64,000 nt of DNA from Flavihumibacter rivuli (GCF_018595685.2 NZ_CP092334.1:1020001-1084000), one strand, 5' to 3'. Shown: positions 34,699 to 43,938, numbered from the stretch's first letter. Program-made: numbers and translations. The notes: generated by a model not told the origin, from the sequence alone.

Positions 34699-36837
34699 AT
34701 GCCAGCAGAATTTGATACCAACCACGTCAAAAATATCGTCTTACTTGGCCATGCCGGCTGTGGTAAGACAACCTTAGCGGAATGCATGTTATATGAAGCA
34801 GGCATTATCAACCGGAGGGGTACCGTTGCAGCCCGCAACACGGTCAGCGATTACCACGAATTAGAACAGGAAAGGGGCAATTCCATTTTCTCCACCCTGC
34901 TCCATACCAAATGGCGAGGCTATAAGATCAATATCATGGATACACCGGGTTATGATGATTTCGCCGGTGAAGTAATATCGGCCCTTCGGGTAGCCGACAC
35001 CGGTATCATGCTGTTGAATGCCGCCATGGGCGTGGAAGTAGGCACTGACATCCTCTGGCAGTACACCGAGGCATTCAGGACTCCCATGATCTTTGCGGTC
35101 AACCAGCTCGACCATGAAGCAGCTGATTTTGACAGGACTGTACAACAGGCCAGGGATCATTTTGGCTCCAAAATAGTGGTGGTGCAATATCCACTGCAAC
35201 AAGGTGCCGGTTTCCATGAGATCGTTGATGTATTAAGGATGACCCTATACAAATTCAAGGATACAGGCGGTAAACCGGAGAAACTGCCCATCCCTGACTC
35301 AGAAAGGGAGAAGGCTGAAATGTTGCATAAGGAATTGGTGGAAGCAGTAGCCAGCAATGATGAGACCCTGATGGAACATTATTTTGACAAAGGGGAACTG
35401 GATGAGGATGAGATGAAGGATGGCCTTAGGAAGGCCATGATCAACCACGACCTGTTTCCGCTATTCTGCCTGTCTGCCGAGCGAAATATGGGAAGTGGCA
35501 GGCTCATGGGCTTCATTGATAATGTTTGTCCCAGCTCCAATGAGTTACCCGGACAACAAACGATCAGGGGCGGCAAGCTTACCTGCGATACCAATGGACC
35601 AACCTGCCTCTTTGTTTTTAAAACAGTATCAGAGCCCCATGTAGGCGACCTGTCCTTTTTCAAGGTTTATTCAGGCACGGTGAAATCGGGAATGGAACTG
35701 GTAAATGAGAACACCAATATCAACGAGAAGATTTCACAACTTTATGTGGTGGAAGGCAACAAGCGAACCAATGTCAATGAATTGAGTGCCGGTGATATCG
35801 GCGCAACCCTTAAACTCAAGAATACCCATGTCAACAATACCCTTCATGAGAAGGGAAAGGATATGGAACTTTATCCCATTGAATTCCCGGCACCCAATAT
35901 GAGCATGGCCATTGAGCCGATCCAGAAAGGGGAAGAGGAGAAGCTGGCACAGGCCCTGCACCAATTAAAGGAAGAAGACCCTACGGTACTGGTGGAGGTT
36001 TCGCCTGAACTGAAACAAACCATCATTCATTGCCAGGGAGATATGCACCTGGCTGTCATCAAATGGAAGATAGAGCACCTCCATAAGGTAGAGGTGAAGT
36101 TCTCCAGGCCAAGGATCGCTTACCGTGAGACCATCCGCAAGGGATCCGATTCCCAATACCGCCACAAGAAGCAGTCGGGCGGTGCAGGCCAGTTCGCAGA
36201 AGTTCATATGCGCATTGAGCCCTGGTACGAAGGCATGCCTGAACCTGGCGACCTTACTGTAAGGGGCAAGGAAAGCATTGACCTGCCATGGGGAGGAAAA
36301 CTGGTTTATTACAACTGTATAGTAGGAGGGACCATTGATAACCGCTTCATGCCTTCCATCCTCAAAGGGGTGATGGAGAAAATGCAGGAAGGCCCTTTGA
36401 CCGGAAGTTTTGTCCGGGATGTGCGGGTTAGTGTGTTTGATGGTAAGATGCACCCTGTCGATTCAAATGACATCTCTTTTAAATTGGCAGGCTTACAGGC
36501 TTTCCGTCAGGCCTTCAAAACAGCAGACCCATTATTGCTGGAGCCCATCTACCAACTACAGGTATTATGTCCTGAAGAACTGACCGGAGCAGTGATGGGT
36601 GACCTTCAGACCAGGAGGGCAGTGGTGGAGGGACTGGAAACAGAAGGCCATTTCAGCCGGATCACGGCAAGGATACCACTTGCAGAAATGCATGAATATT
36701 CTTCTTCCCTGCGTTCCATCACTCAGGGCAGGGCAAAGTTCAAGATGCAGTTCGCAGAATACGCGGCTGTACCCTTCGATGTGCAGAAAAAACTGACAGA
36801 GGAATACAGCAAACAGGCTGTTCTGGAAGAAGTGTAG
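34699..36837 (+). CDS. Elongation factor G-like GTPase (EF-G2 type)
   Basis: Translation-factor GTPase paralogue of EF-G, 712 residues, with the five-domain EF-G plan. The G domain deviates from canonical EF-G: G1 is GHAGCGKT (17-24), G2 ERGNSIFST, G3 DTPGY (81-85) with Tyr at the position of the catalytic His, and G4 NQLD (135-138) instead of NKxD. Domain IV has the segment SGGAGQFAEVHM, where canonical EF-G has SGGxGQ(Y/F)G. In Bacteroides a second EF-G lacking normal GTPase activity supports translation during starvation; this protein may play a similar role, though homology at that level is inferred. No ribosomal operon (rpsL, rpsG, tuf) is adjacent, which also argues against it being the main fusA. 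Confidence 0.88.
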   Translation: MPAEFDTNHVKNIVLLGHAGCGKTTLAECMLYEAGIINRRGTVAARNTVSDYHELEQERGNSIFSTLLHTKWRGYKINIMDTPGYDDFAGEVISALRVADTGIMLLNAAMGVEVGTDILWQYTEAFRTPMIFAVNQLDHEAADFDRTVQQARDHFGSKIVVVQYPLQQGAGFHEIVDVLRMTLYKFKDTGGKPEKLPIPDSEREKAEMLHKELVEAVASNDETLMEHYFDKGELDEDEMKDGLRKAMINHDLFPLFCLSAERNMGSGRLMGFIDNVCPSSNELPGQQTIRGGKLTCDTNGPTCLFVFKTVSEPHVGDLSFFKVYSGTVKSGMELVNENTNINEKISQLYVVEGNKRTNVNELSAGDIGATLKLKNTHVNNTLHEKGKDMELYPIEFPAPNMSMAIEPIQKGEEEKLAQALHQLKEEDPTVLVEVSPELKQTIIHCQGDMHLAVIKWKIEHLHKVEVKFSRPRIAYRETIRKGSDSQYRHKKQSGGAGQFAEVHMRIEPWYEGMPEPGDLTVRGKESIDLPWGGKLVYYNCIVGGTIDNRFMPSILKGVMEKMQEGPLTGSFVRDVRVSVFDGKMHPVDSNDISFKLAGLQAFRQAFKTADPLLLEPIYQLQVLCPEELTGAVMGDLQTRRAVVEGLETEGHFSRITARIPLAEMHEYSSSLRSITQGRAKFKMQFAEYAAVPFDVQKKLTEEYSKQAVLEEV

Positions 36838-36852
36838 CTATGAATATTTAAT

Positions 36853-36917
36853 GGATCCCGGCCCGGAAAATAATGGAGGCTTCTACTGACCATTTTTTAC
36901 GGACCGGGTTCCTTTTT
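36853..36917 (+). terminator. Possible terminator after EF-G-like gene
   Basis: GGATCCCGG (36853-36861) and CCGGGTTCC (36904-36912) pair with one mismatch around a long loop and are followed by TTTTT. The long loop makes it weak. Confidence 0.4.
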
Positions 36918-36925
36918 AGCCCCTT

Positions 36926-37495
36926 TTATATTCCCCCGATCTGGTCATCCTTTTTCTTGGTGTGGATATTTACCTGCACCCTGAATTCTGTCAGGTAACT
37001 GACCAATTCCACTTCTACCTTGGCATCAGCCATCCGGGGATCGTAATAGGGAATGGTGAAGACGGAGGTAGAGAATCGCCTGGTGCCGGAGACCGGCTCT
37101 ATATCGGTCTTGAAATACACAATACTGCCATCCACCATCTTTAATTTTACTTGTTTCATTTGATTGCATAGCTGCTTATACAAGGAAGCAGCTTCTTCAA
37201 ATTCTTCCGTAACCAACATGGTGGCCTGCCAACTGGCAGTCGTATCAATGACAGAATGGAAACGGGTGATCAGGCATTCCATTGCACCAGGAAGTTGTAC
37301 CGTAGAGGCGAATTTTTCATATTCCGCCTCATCTACCAGCAACTCCCCCTGGATACCCCTGAAATTATCCTTCAGGTCAAAAAAAATGGTTTGAACAGCC
37401 TGGTTAAAGGAGGGGTCAGGCTTACGGGTCAATAATTGGGCACGGGACTGGGACAGGCATGCCAATAACAGGCATGAAAGCAAGGTTCTTTTCAT
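36926..37495 (-). CDS. Exported protein of unknown function
   Basis: Unrecognised 189-residue protein with a signal peptide (MKRTLLSCLLLACLSQSRAQ, cleavage near residue 20). The mature part has an N-terminal helical half (AVQTIFFDLKDNFRGIQGEL) and a C-terminal beta-rich half (DGSIVYFKTDIEPVSGTRRF, VELVSYLTEFRVQVNIHTKK). No cysteine or metal motif suggests a catalytic function. Similar small exported proteins of unknown role are common in the phylum. Confidence 0.7.
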   Translation of the reverse strand: MKRTLLSCLLLACLSQSRAQLLTRKPDPSFNQAVQTIFFDLKDNFRGIQGELLVDEAEYEKFASTVQLPGAMECLITRFHSVIDTTASWQATMLVTEEFEEAASLYKQLCNQMKQVKLKMVDGSIVYFKTDIEPVSGTRRFSTSVFTIPYYDPRMADAKVEVELVSYLTEFRVQVNIHTKKKDDQIGGI

Positions 37496-37585
37496 GGGTC
37501 AGATTTGCAACAATGATAGCAAATTTTTCTTAATCACTGGAAATGAGCAAGTTAAATTAGGCTTAAGGGATGTGCAATTTTTTGA

Positions 37586-37593
37586 TAGTTTTG
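37586..37593 (+). promoter_or_regulatory. TAnnTTTG -7 element for small protein gene
   Basis: TAGTTTTG is an exact -7 match. It lies inside the upstream extension of the open frame and so argues for a start at or after 37618. Confidence 0.5.
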
Positions 37594-37617
37594 ACCGTTT
37601 TTGAATCAATCCGTCCA

Positions 37618-37890
37618 ATGATTGAATTGAAAAATCAAGTACCTATGAACCAACAGCTGTACTTTAATGACCAGGCATATATTGCCGAGAAATTCCAATT
37701 GATCGAAGACCACCTTAAGGACACCAGCAAAATGGCTGTCCTGAAGATCAGGAACTGGAAGCTGGTTGAGCACCTGCCCGAAACCAGCAAGCGTTACCAG
37801 AAGCATATGGAACAAACCCTGTTCAACATCGTTCCAAACGAATTCATCTTATGTGAAGTGGGATATCATTTTGCCTCTCATTTCAACTGA
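37618..37890 (+). CDS. Small conserved-looking protein of unknown function
   Basis: Unrecognised cytosolic protein of about 90 residues. The frame is open from 37570, but a promoter-like element at 37586-37593 excludes that start; ATG 37618 (MIELKNQVPMNQQ) or ATG 37645 (MNQQLYFNDQAY) is likelier. The sequence DQAYIAEKFQLIEDHLKDTS, then MAVLKIRNWKLVEHLPETSK is mixed alpha/beta with no membrane segment. It has its own promoter and terminator, which supports a real gene. Confidence 0.65.
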   Translation: MIELKNQVPMNQQLYFNDQAYIAEKFQLIEDHLKDTSKMAVLKIRNWKLVEHLPETSKRYQKHMEQTLFNIVPNEFILCEVGYHFASHFN

Positions 37891-37893
37891 TCG

Positions 37894-37917
37894 AAGCTGC
37901 CTTAGGGCAGCTTTTTT
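37894..37917 (+). terminator. Intrinsic terminator
   Basis: AAGCTGCC (37894-37901), loop TTAG, GGCAGCTT (37906-37913), then T to 37917. Confidence 0.9.
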
Positions 37918-38113
37918 CATTACCCCCTTACCGGATACCACCGTTTAATGGTTTTCCTTTAGCCCGATTGCAATAATCCTTTCAGGAATTCGTTGAAAAT
38001 ATGGTTGAGCGGGAAACGGGATTGCCTGACTATTGGTGATTGAATGACAGGTAATAATCCCAGAAAAGGTAAGAGGGGCTTGAAGCCCTGAAGAGGTATC
38101 GATCTAATCCCTA

Positions 38114-38812
38114 ATGAAATCCAATGAACCTATGAAACTACATTCCATTATCCTGGAAGACCTGGATGTTGCAGCAAAGATCCTGGCCAAATATTGTGAT
38201 AAATCCGGCCTGGTTGACAACAAGGCCATATTTTCCAGTATTGAACCGGCCATTCCCTTCCTTGCCCAAAACAAGGTGGATGTAATTTTCCTTGATATTG
38301 AAATGCCTGGTGAAAACGGCTTTGCCTTGCTGGACCAATTGCCCAACAGGCCCCATGTTATACTGACCACTTCCCATATCGAATATGCCTACAGTGGCTT
38401 TGAATATGATGTAACAGATTTCCTGAGAAAGCCATTCACCTATTCCAGGTTCCTGAAAGCTATTGAGAAAATAAAAGATAAGGAACCCGAACCAGCTGAT
38501 AATGCGCTTTCACATGTTTACGTAAAGTGCGATGGGAAAATGATCAGGCTGCACAATGACGAGATCCTGTTCATAGAAAGCATGGGTGACTATGTAAAAT
38601 TCATCACGCCAGGAAAAAAATTCATTTCCCACAATACCCTGAAAGCCCTTACAGGTACAGTAAATCCACAGGTATTTGTCAAGGTTCACCGATCCTATAT
38701 CATCAATATAAAAAAAGTATCAAGTTTACAGTCCAATAGCATCGTTATTGAAAACAATGTTATTCCAATAAGTAAAGCAAACAGGCCATTGATCAGGAAA
38801 CTGATCTGCTAA
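38114..38812 (+). CDS. LytTR-family response regulator
   Basis: Two-domain transcription regulator of 232 residues. The receiver domain has the phospho-acceptor Asp61 in VIFLDIEMPGENGF and the conserved lysine in FLRKPFTYS. The C-terminal LytTR DNA-binding domain includes the typical IESMGDYVKF and VHRSYIINI segments. No histidine kinase gene is adjacent, so it is an orphan here. It converges on a pair of exported, sorting-domain-like proteins, which could be its targets; this is inference only. The start may be ATG 38114 or ATG 38132. Confidence 0.93.
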   Translation: MKSNEPMKLHSIILEDLDVAAKILAKYCDKSGLVDNKAIFSSIEPAIPFLAQNKVDVIFLDIEMPGENGFALLDQLPNRPHVILTTSHIEYAYSGFEYDVTDFLRKPFTYSRFLKAIEKIKDKEPEPADNALSHVYVKCDGKMIRLHNDEILFIESMGDYVKFITPGKKFISHNTLKALTGTVNPQVFVKVHRSYIINIKKVSSLQSNSIVIENNVIPISKANRPLIRKLIC

Positions 38813-38833
38813 GCTTAAAATCAATAAGCCCTT

Positions 38834-39325
38834 CTACGGCACCTGGTGGAAAAAATATTCTACAGCGATGTTTTTACCACATCTTGACTGCAGGCAATAG
38901 GCACCTGAAGGAAGGGTTTTAGCATCTAAAGAGATTTTGGACCCTGCCTCCTTTTCACTGAAATACCAGACAACTTCCCCATTTGAGTCCAGCACCCTGC
39001 AATTAACTTCTTTCTTCTGCCAATTGAGGGGAAGATAGATCATCAGTTTCTGGGTATATGGGTCAAGGCTAAGGCTGGGTGCACTTTCCGAATTGCCACC
39101 CCTGACCAGATTAATGGCTTGGTCGTGCTTAGGTTCTCCAATTGCAGTGGCTTTTGGAATTGGATTGCCCGAAAGATGACTGGAGGAATATTGAGGATAG
39201 AAGTTTGCCAAATTACTTTTTTGTGCCCTCAATAACTTTACATTAAGCAGGAATAATCCGATAAAGAACAGGTTAATACCAATCAGGTATTTCTTCCCTG
39301 GACATGAAGAAAAACGCATGATCAT
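38834..39325 (-). CDS. Exported protein with T9SS sorting-like C-terminus
   Basis: Protein of 163 residues, short and mainly a terminal domain. An N-terminal hydrophobic stretch (IGINLFFIGLFLLNVKLLRAQ) looks like an export signal. The C-terminal 80 residues (KLMIYLPLNWQKKEVNCRV, then LDSNGEVVWYF and LDAKTLPSGAYCLQSRCG) resemble a type IX secretion sorting domain and align with the C-terminus of the next protein upstream, including the NW-x4-V core and the LxxGxYxxxxxxG turn. There is no clear catalytic part. The start is uncertain: ATG 39325 or 39319. Confidence 0.6.
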   Translation of the reverse strand: MIMRFSSCPGKKYLIGINLFFIGLFLLNVKLLRAQKSNLANFYPQYSSSHLSGNPIPKATAIGEPKHDQAINLVRGGNSESAPSLSLDPYTQKLMIYLPLNWQKKEVNCRVLDSNGEVVWYFSEKEAGSKISLDAKTLPSGAYCLQSRCGKNIAVEYFFHQVP

Positions 39326-39394
39326 AGTTACAGTTTGTACGGTCAACAATAGGTTCCGCACAGGAATTGGAAATAAGTATAGGTAAAAAAAATC

Positions 39395-40705
39395 CTAAAG
39401 TGTACCCGAATAGAGATAGCTGGACAACGCATACTCTCCATTGGATTCAGCATGGATGTAATACATACCCTGGGCCAGGTCGGTCAAATCAATATCAATA
39501 CCCGCACCAGGATATAGTTCTGTAATCTGCCTAACAATTTCACCTTTATCATTGAAGACATTGATCTCAACCTTCTCCTGGCGCCAGTTGGCAGGCGTTG
39601 CAAAGATCAGTTTTGATTGTTCAGGTTCATATACCACCAAGGATTGAACGCGTTTTTTAGCTGAAGGATTCACAACAGATATTGTCTTGGTGTATTGCTC
39701 CTTGCCATCTGCTCCTGTAACCCTTAGCCTGTAGTAGCCATTAATAAGGGCATGATTGGAGGCATGGTTATCATTGAACTGAAACCTTTCTCCATCCAAT
39801 GGCAACCTGTTCTTCTTAATTCTGGCAATCTTGACAAATTCAATCCCATCCTCACTTTTTTCCACATCAATTGAGGCAATGGAAGAATTATCACCGATCA
39901 TCCAACTTAATTGCGCCTTACTTTCAGATGGTTTGGCAGTAAAATCATAGACCATCGGCTTTAGGATATTATTGATCTCATTGTTGATAGGATTGAGGTC
40001 AATCTTAAAGCGTGTATAAATGATCTCATTCGAAAACCTTTTGTTGACACCAATTTTCACCCTGAACTGGTTGATCGTTTCGCTATATACTGCTACTGCC
40101 TCCTCAGTTGAAGTATGGGCAACATTCTTAACTAGACCCGGCTTTTTCGCATTTGTCCTGTAAACGGTACCAATCCTCTCCACATGGCCTTTCATACCTT
40201 TCCAGCCATAAATGGGCCTGCTTTTCTTACCCATATCATATTCGAAAAAGGGCATGGCATTACGAACCTCGTCGTTGGTAACAGCTACTGCAAGGAATGG
40301 GAAAGAATAGCCTTCTGACCTTTCAAACCCCTGGCCATAAGGTACAAAGCGAAAGCTTAATTCAACTGAATCAAGATGGTTGTTTGAGCCAAATTCTATA
40401 GCCGGAAGAATTAAACCCTGGCCGGAAATGTTCTGGTTAATGTACTTTACTGTCGTACCGATCGAAACATTCTCTATCCGAACAATACAATCTGCAAGGG
40501 GCTTACCCTTGGCATCTTTGTAGGCACCGGAAAAAAGATACTCAGCACCTTTTTTCCCTACATTACCCCGAATCCTGGAATACCTTGAAAATTCAATTGA
40601 CTGGCTGGATACTGTTGAAGCGCAAAGGAGAATTAAAACAGCAGAAAAAAATGACCTTAAATGGGCGAAGCCCAATTTGGGTAAAGGATAATAATTAGTT
40701 TTCAT
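39395..40705 (-). CDS. Exported protein with T9SS sorting-like C-terminus
   Basis: Secreted protein of 436 residues. The signal region is unusually long before its hydrophobic core (SAVLILLCASTVSSQ, cleavage near residue 35). Residues 36-250 form an unrecognised domain containing beta-sandwich-like segments. Residues 255-355 look like a fibronectin type III-like domain (SKAQLSWMIGDNSSIASIDVEKS, split over several strands). The last 75 residues (VYEPEQSKLIFATPANWRQE, GIDIDLTDLAQGMYYIHAES) are a sorting-domain-like module. It is transcribed before its smaller relative and probably with it. Function is unknown, perhaps surface or secreted adhesion. Confidence 0.68.
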   Translation of the reverse strand: MKTNYYPLPKLGFAHLRSFFSAVLILLCASTVSSQSIEFSRYSRIRGNVGKKGAEYLFSGAYKDAKGKPLADCIVRIENVSIGTTVKYINQNISGQGLILPAIEFGSNNHLDSVELSFRFVPYGQGFERSEGYSFPFLAVAVTNDEVRNAMPFFEYDMGKKSRPIYGWKGMKGHVERIGTVYRTNAKKPGLVKNVAHTSTEEAVAVYSETINQFRVKIGVNKRFSNEIIYTRFKIDLNPINNEINNILKPMVYDFTAKPSESKAQLSWMIGDNSSIASIDVEKSEDGIEFVKIARIKKNRLPLDGERFQFNDNHASNHALINGYYRLRVTGADGKEQYTKTISVVNPSAKKRVQSLVVYEPEQSKLIFATPANWRQEKVEINVFNDKGEIVRQITELYPGAGIDIDLTDLAQGMYYIHAESNGEYALSSYLYSGTL

Positions 40706-41087
40706 GGTTTGAGATTATGAGTTCAAAAATTGGACTCATAGGAATTGGAACCATGATGCAAAGATTAGCAGGGTTGTAGTTTCCTGCAAGTTTTTTGGTG
40801 TTTTTTCGACGAATGGGAAGTAATAGTACTTATCCCACTGCGGTTTACTGAATAATTTCCCATTTATCGAGTATTTCTTCCACTTTATCGAACCTGTCTT
40901 GCAATTCAGGGCATTATTTTGTCGTTTTACACCGTCAACGCAACCATCATTCAATATCCGTGGAAAGTTAGCGTCCAGTTTACAGGTCCATTTTCCTTTG
41001 AATGATTTGAATCCTTATCCGGGAAAAGAATAATTGGCAAGGCTTAAGTTCACAGATGACTAAAATAACCGTTGAATAGTGAGTCCA
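40706..41087. other. Intergenic region without a credible gene
   Basis: About 380 bases, fairly AT-rich. The open frames in it have no recognisable features. It holds an inverted repeat ATGAGTTC-N7-GGACTCAT at 40717-40739 just upstream of the exported-protein gene, overlapping a one-mismatch -7 element on the minus strand. Confidence 0.5.
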
Positions 41088-41159
41088 TATCTTTGAAAAT
41101 GAATGTTCACTCGTCCCGGAAAAAATTGGTCCCGTCTTTTTCAGACGGGATTTTTTTTT
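41088..41159 (+). ncRNA. Candidate short antisense RNA unit
   Basis: An exact -7 element TATCTTTG (41088-41095) is followed within 35 bases by a perfect intrinsic terminator: TCCCGTCT (41130-41137), loop TTTTC, AGACGGGA (41143-41150) and nine T residues. A transcript of about 57 bases would run antisense to the 3' end of the P-type ATPase gene. No gene upstream on this strand explains the terminator. The -33 region is not convincing. Confidence 0.3.
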
Positions 41160-43803
41160 CACTCATGTTACGGATATACTTGTACACTTCCATACCCAGA
41201 AGTATAGTGAGTGCCGCAGGCAAAAGCACCAGCCATTCCCTAAGGGCTATCGGTTCCAGTTGAAGCACCTTGCTGATACCCGGAAGATATGCAGCACCAA
41301 TATGCACCAATTGTGCCAGTGATATCCCGATCAGGATGGTCCAATTATTCTTTACCGGGGTTTTGAGGAACGAAATGGTTTCCGAACGGCAATTCAACAC
41401 ATGAAAGTTTTGCAGTAATACCATTAACATCATCAATACCGACCTGGCATGCTTTTCCCCATAGCCAAAATGGTTGATCAATAACCACCAACAACCAAAT
41501 GTTACCAGGGTCATGATTAGGGCGGCCACTGATATCTGGACATTCATCTGCTTATCGAAAATACTTTCGGTTGGCCTTCTGGGTGGTTTCTTCATTACTG
41601 CCATATCGCCCTTCTCGAAAGCCAACGCAATATCCTGGATCCCGTTGGTCACCAGGTTGAGCCATAATAATTGTACGGCCAGGAAGGGCAGTGGCATACC
41701 CAGGATTATGGGCAATGCCACCAGCAGTATTTCTGCCAGGCCAGTAGAGATCAGCAGGTAAATGATCTTGCGCAGGTTATCGTAGGTAAACCTGCCTTCC
41801 TCAACGCCAGCCGCTATGGATGCAAAGTTGTTATCGGTAACGATGATCGAAGCGGCATCCTTGGCCAGGTCAGTACCTGCTCCCATAGCGATCCCGATAT
41901 GTGCCGATTTTAATGCTGGCGCATCATTGGCCCCATCACCGGTTACTGCAACAAAATGTCCCAGTTGCTTCTTGCCATCGATGATCACCTTCTTCTGTAA
42001 AGGGGTAACCCTGGCAAATACGGTCTTACTCGCCAATACTGCAGAAAATTCAGCTGGTGAGGCATTCTCCAGAACTGCCAGTTCCTTACCCGTAATCACC
42101 TGGTCATCGTTCTCGGCTATACCTAACCGCTTGGCAATGGCTAAAGCCGTTGCCGGGTGGTCGCCAGTAACCATGGCCACTTCTATTCCTGCCTCCCGGC
42201 ATTCCCGGATGGCAGGGACGGCTTCTTCCCGCAGGGGATCGATCAGCCCGGTCAACCCCAGGAGATCAAGCTCAGGCAGGTTTTCCGTTTCAAAGGAATC
42301 AACCTGCCCACTCGCCAACGCCAGTACCCTGTAACCGGCAGCTGCCATTCCCTCAGACTCCTCAAAGGCAATTTGCTGGCCTGTACCAGAAAGGTATTTG
42401 CTAACTGTTTCCACTGCACCCTTCATGGCAAAGTAATACTGGTCGCGATATTGATAATATACACCAGAGTACTTGTTCTCAGATTCATAGGGAACCATCC
42501 GAATGATATCCACCTCCCGGGTAAAATATTCGGGATCTTTCCCCAATTTATAGGCCAGTGAGCGCAATGCCACATCAACGGCATCTCCACTATGTTCCCA
42601 TCCATCCCTTGTCTTCTTCAAAACCCCTTCATTGGATAATACTGCGGCCTTCACCAGTTCGAACAAAAGGTCATCTTCATGGTCCAGCAAGTCTCCCTGT
42701 TCATTGATCACATAGCCATCACCGTTATATCCTTGTCCACTGATCCCCAAACGCCGCCCATCCGGCAGGTATATCAATTTCACGGATTGCTGGTCCATGG
42801 TAAGGGTTCCGGTCTTATCAGATGCGATCAGTGTACAACTTCCCAACCCCTCTACGGCAGGCAGCCTTCTCACGATAACATTCCTCCTGGCCATTCGGCT
42901 GGTGCCAATGGACAAGGCAACTGTCAAGGCAACAGGCAATCCCTCAGGTATGGCGGATACGCCAACAGCAACCATAAAGAAGAAAATATCGTAAGCAGCC
43001 ATTCCCCTTAACCAGCCAATGATGCCCAGCAGTACGCAAATGACCACCACGGCAATACTGATCTTCCGGGAAAAAATATCCATCCGGGCTAGCAGTGGTG
43101 GTTTTTCCTGTTCTGTTTGGGTGAGGGATGCCGCTATCTTACCGATCTCGGTATGGGTTCCGGTCCTCACCACCATACCCGTAGCCCGGCCTTTCAACAC
43201 AGTAGTAGCGGCAAAGGCCATGTTAACCTGGTCACCCAGCGGAAGTCCCACCTGATGCATTTGTACGCAATGCTTTTCTACCGGCATGGACTCCCCGGTA
43301 AGCAAGGCTTCTTCGATCAACAACTCCTTCACTTCAAACAACCGGATATCGGCAGGTACTCGCATCCCTGATTCCAGGCAAACAAGGTCGCCCGGCACCA
43401 GTTCAGGCGCCCCCACCTCGGTAAGGCTTCCATCCCTGAATACCCTGGCATGTGCCTTCACCATTTTACGCAGGCTTTTTGCGCTACTCTCAGCTTTAAA
43501 CTCCTGCCAGGTTCCCAGTAAGGCATTGATCACAATAATCACCAGGATAAACAAGGCGTCACTTTTATCACCTGCCCAAAAGGAGACCAGTCCTGCGGCG
43601 ATCAGTACATAAATGAGGGGGTTAAGGAATTGGCTGAAAAAAATACCCAGTAATGATTTTCCCCTTGGTTCAGGCAGGATATTCCATCCATATACTTTCC
43701 TTCGTTCTGCTACTTCAATTGTACTCAAACCATAGCCGGGGGAATGGAGCAAGTCCATTACCTTCCCCTTATCATGCATTTCCCATGGTTCGGTATAGTT
43801 CAT
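41107..43803 (-). CDS. Cation-transporting P-type ATPase (P2-like)
   Basis: Membrane ion pump of 898 residues. Order: N-terminal cation-ATPase domain, first hairpin of membrane helices, actuator domain with LLTGESMPVEK, the helix-4 motif AIPEGLPVALTVALS, phosphorylation site DKTGTLT, nucleotide-binding domain, hinge GDGANDAPALKSAHIGIAMG, and six C-terminal helices. PEGLP and the overall plan suggest a Ca2+/Mn2+ or related P2-type pump, but the ion is not certain. The start is taken at ATG 43803 (MNYTEPWEMHDKGK). The C-terminal tail is encoded by an A9 run and a terminator-like hairpin, an odd arrangement. Confidence 0.92.
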   Translation of the reverse strand: MNYTEPWEMHDKGKVMDLLHSPGYGLSTIEVAERRKVYGWNILPEPRGKSLLGIFFSQFLNPLIYVLIAAGLVSFWAGDKSDALFILVIIVINALLGTWQEFKAESSAKSLRKMVKAHARVFRDGSLTEVGAPELVPGDLVCLESGMRVPADIRLFEVKELLIEEALLTGESMPVEKHCVQMHQVGLPLGDQVNMAFAATTVLKGRATGMVVRTGTHTEIGKIAASLTQTEQEKPPLLARMDIFSRKISIAVVVICVLLGIIGWLRGMAAYDIFFFMVAVGVSAIPEGLPVALTVALSIGTSRMARRNVIVRRLPAVEGLGSCTLIASDKTGTLTMDQQSVKLIYLPDGRRLGISGQGYNGDGYVINEQGDLLDHEDDLLFELVKAAVLSNEGVLKKTRDGWEHSGDAVDVALRSLAYKLGKDPEYFTREVDIIRMVPYESENKYSGVYYQYRDQYYFAMKGAVETVSKYLSGTGQQIAFEESEGMAAAGYRVLALASGQVDSFETENLPELDLLGLTGLIDPLREEAVPAIRECREAGIEVAMVTGDHPATALAIAKRLGIAENDDQVITGKELAVLENASPAEFSAVLASKTVFARVTPLQKKVIIDGKKQLGHFVAVTGDGANDAPALKSAHIGIAMGAGTDLAKDAASIIVTDNNFASIAAGVEEGRFTYDNLRKIIYLLISTGLAEILLVALPIILGMPLPFLAVQLLWLNLVTNGIQDIALAFEKGDMAVMKKPPRRPTESIFDKQMNVQISVAALIMTLVTFGCWWLLINHFGYGEKHARSVLMMLMVLLQNFHVLNCRSETISFLKTPVKNNWTILIGISLAQLVHIGAAYLPGISKVLQLEPIALREWLVLLPAALTILLGMEVYKYIRNMSEKKIPSEKDGTNFFRDE

Positions 43804-43938
43804 TAACGACTGGTTCTTCCAAATTTCTGTTATCCTGCCCAAACTAACTGGCCAAAATTGTGGTCCATTGCCATTCCCTGATCATTTACCTGTTAAAGCA
43901 GGCGGATAATGTTTACCATTGTATCTTTAGTGAGCCAC

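Noticed and set aside
38076-38088. Short hairpin GGGCTT-G-AAGCCC in the leader of the LytTR gene
   Set aside because: Very short with a one-base loop and no other regulatory sign; probably chance.
40736-40954. Minus-strand frame of 72 codons in the intergenic region
   Set aside because: Lysine- and asparagine-rich sequence with no domain, no promoter match and no signal peptide.
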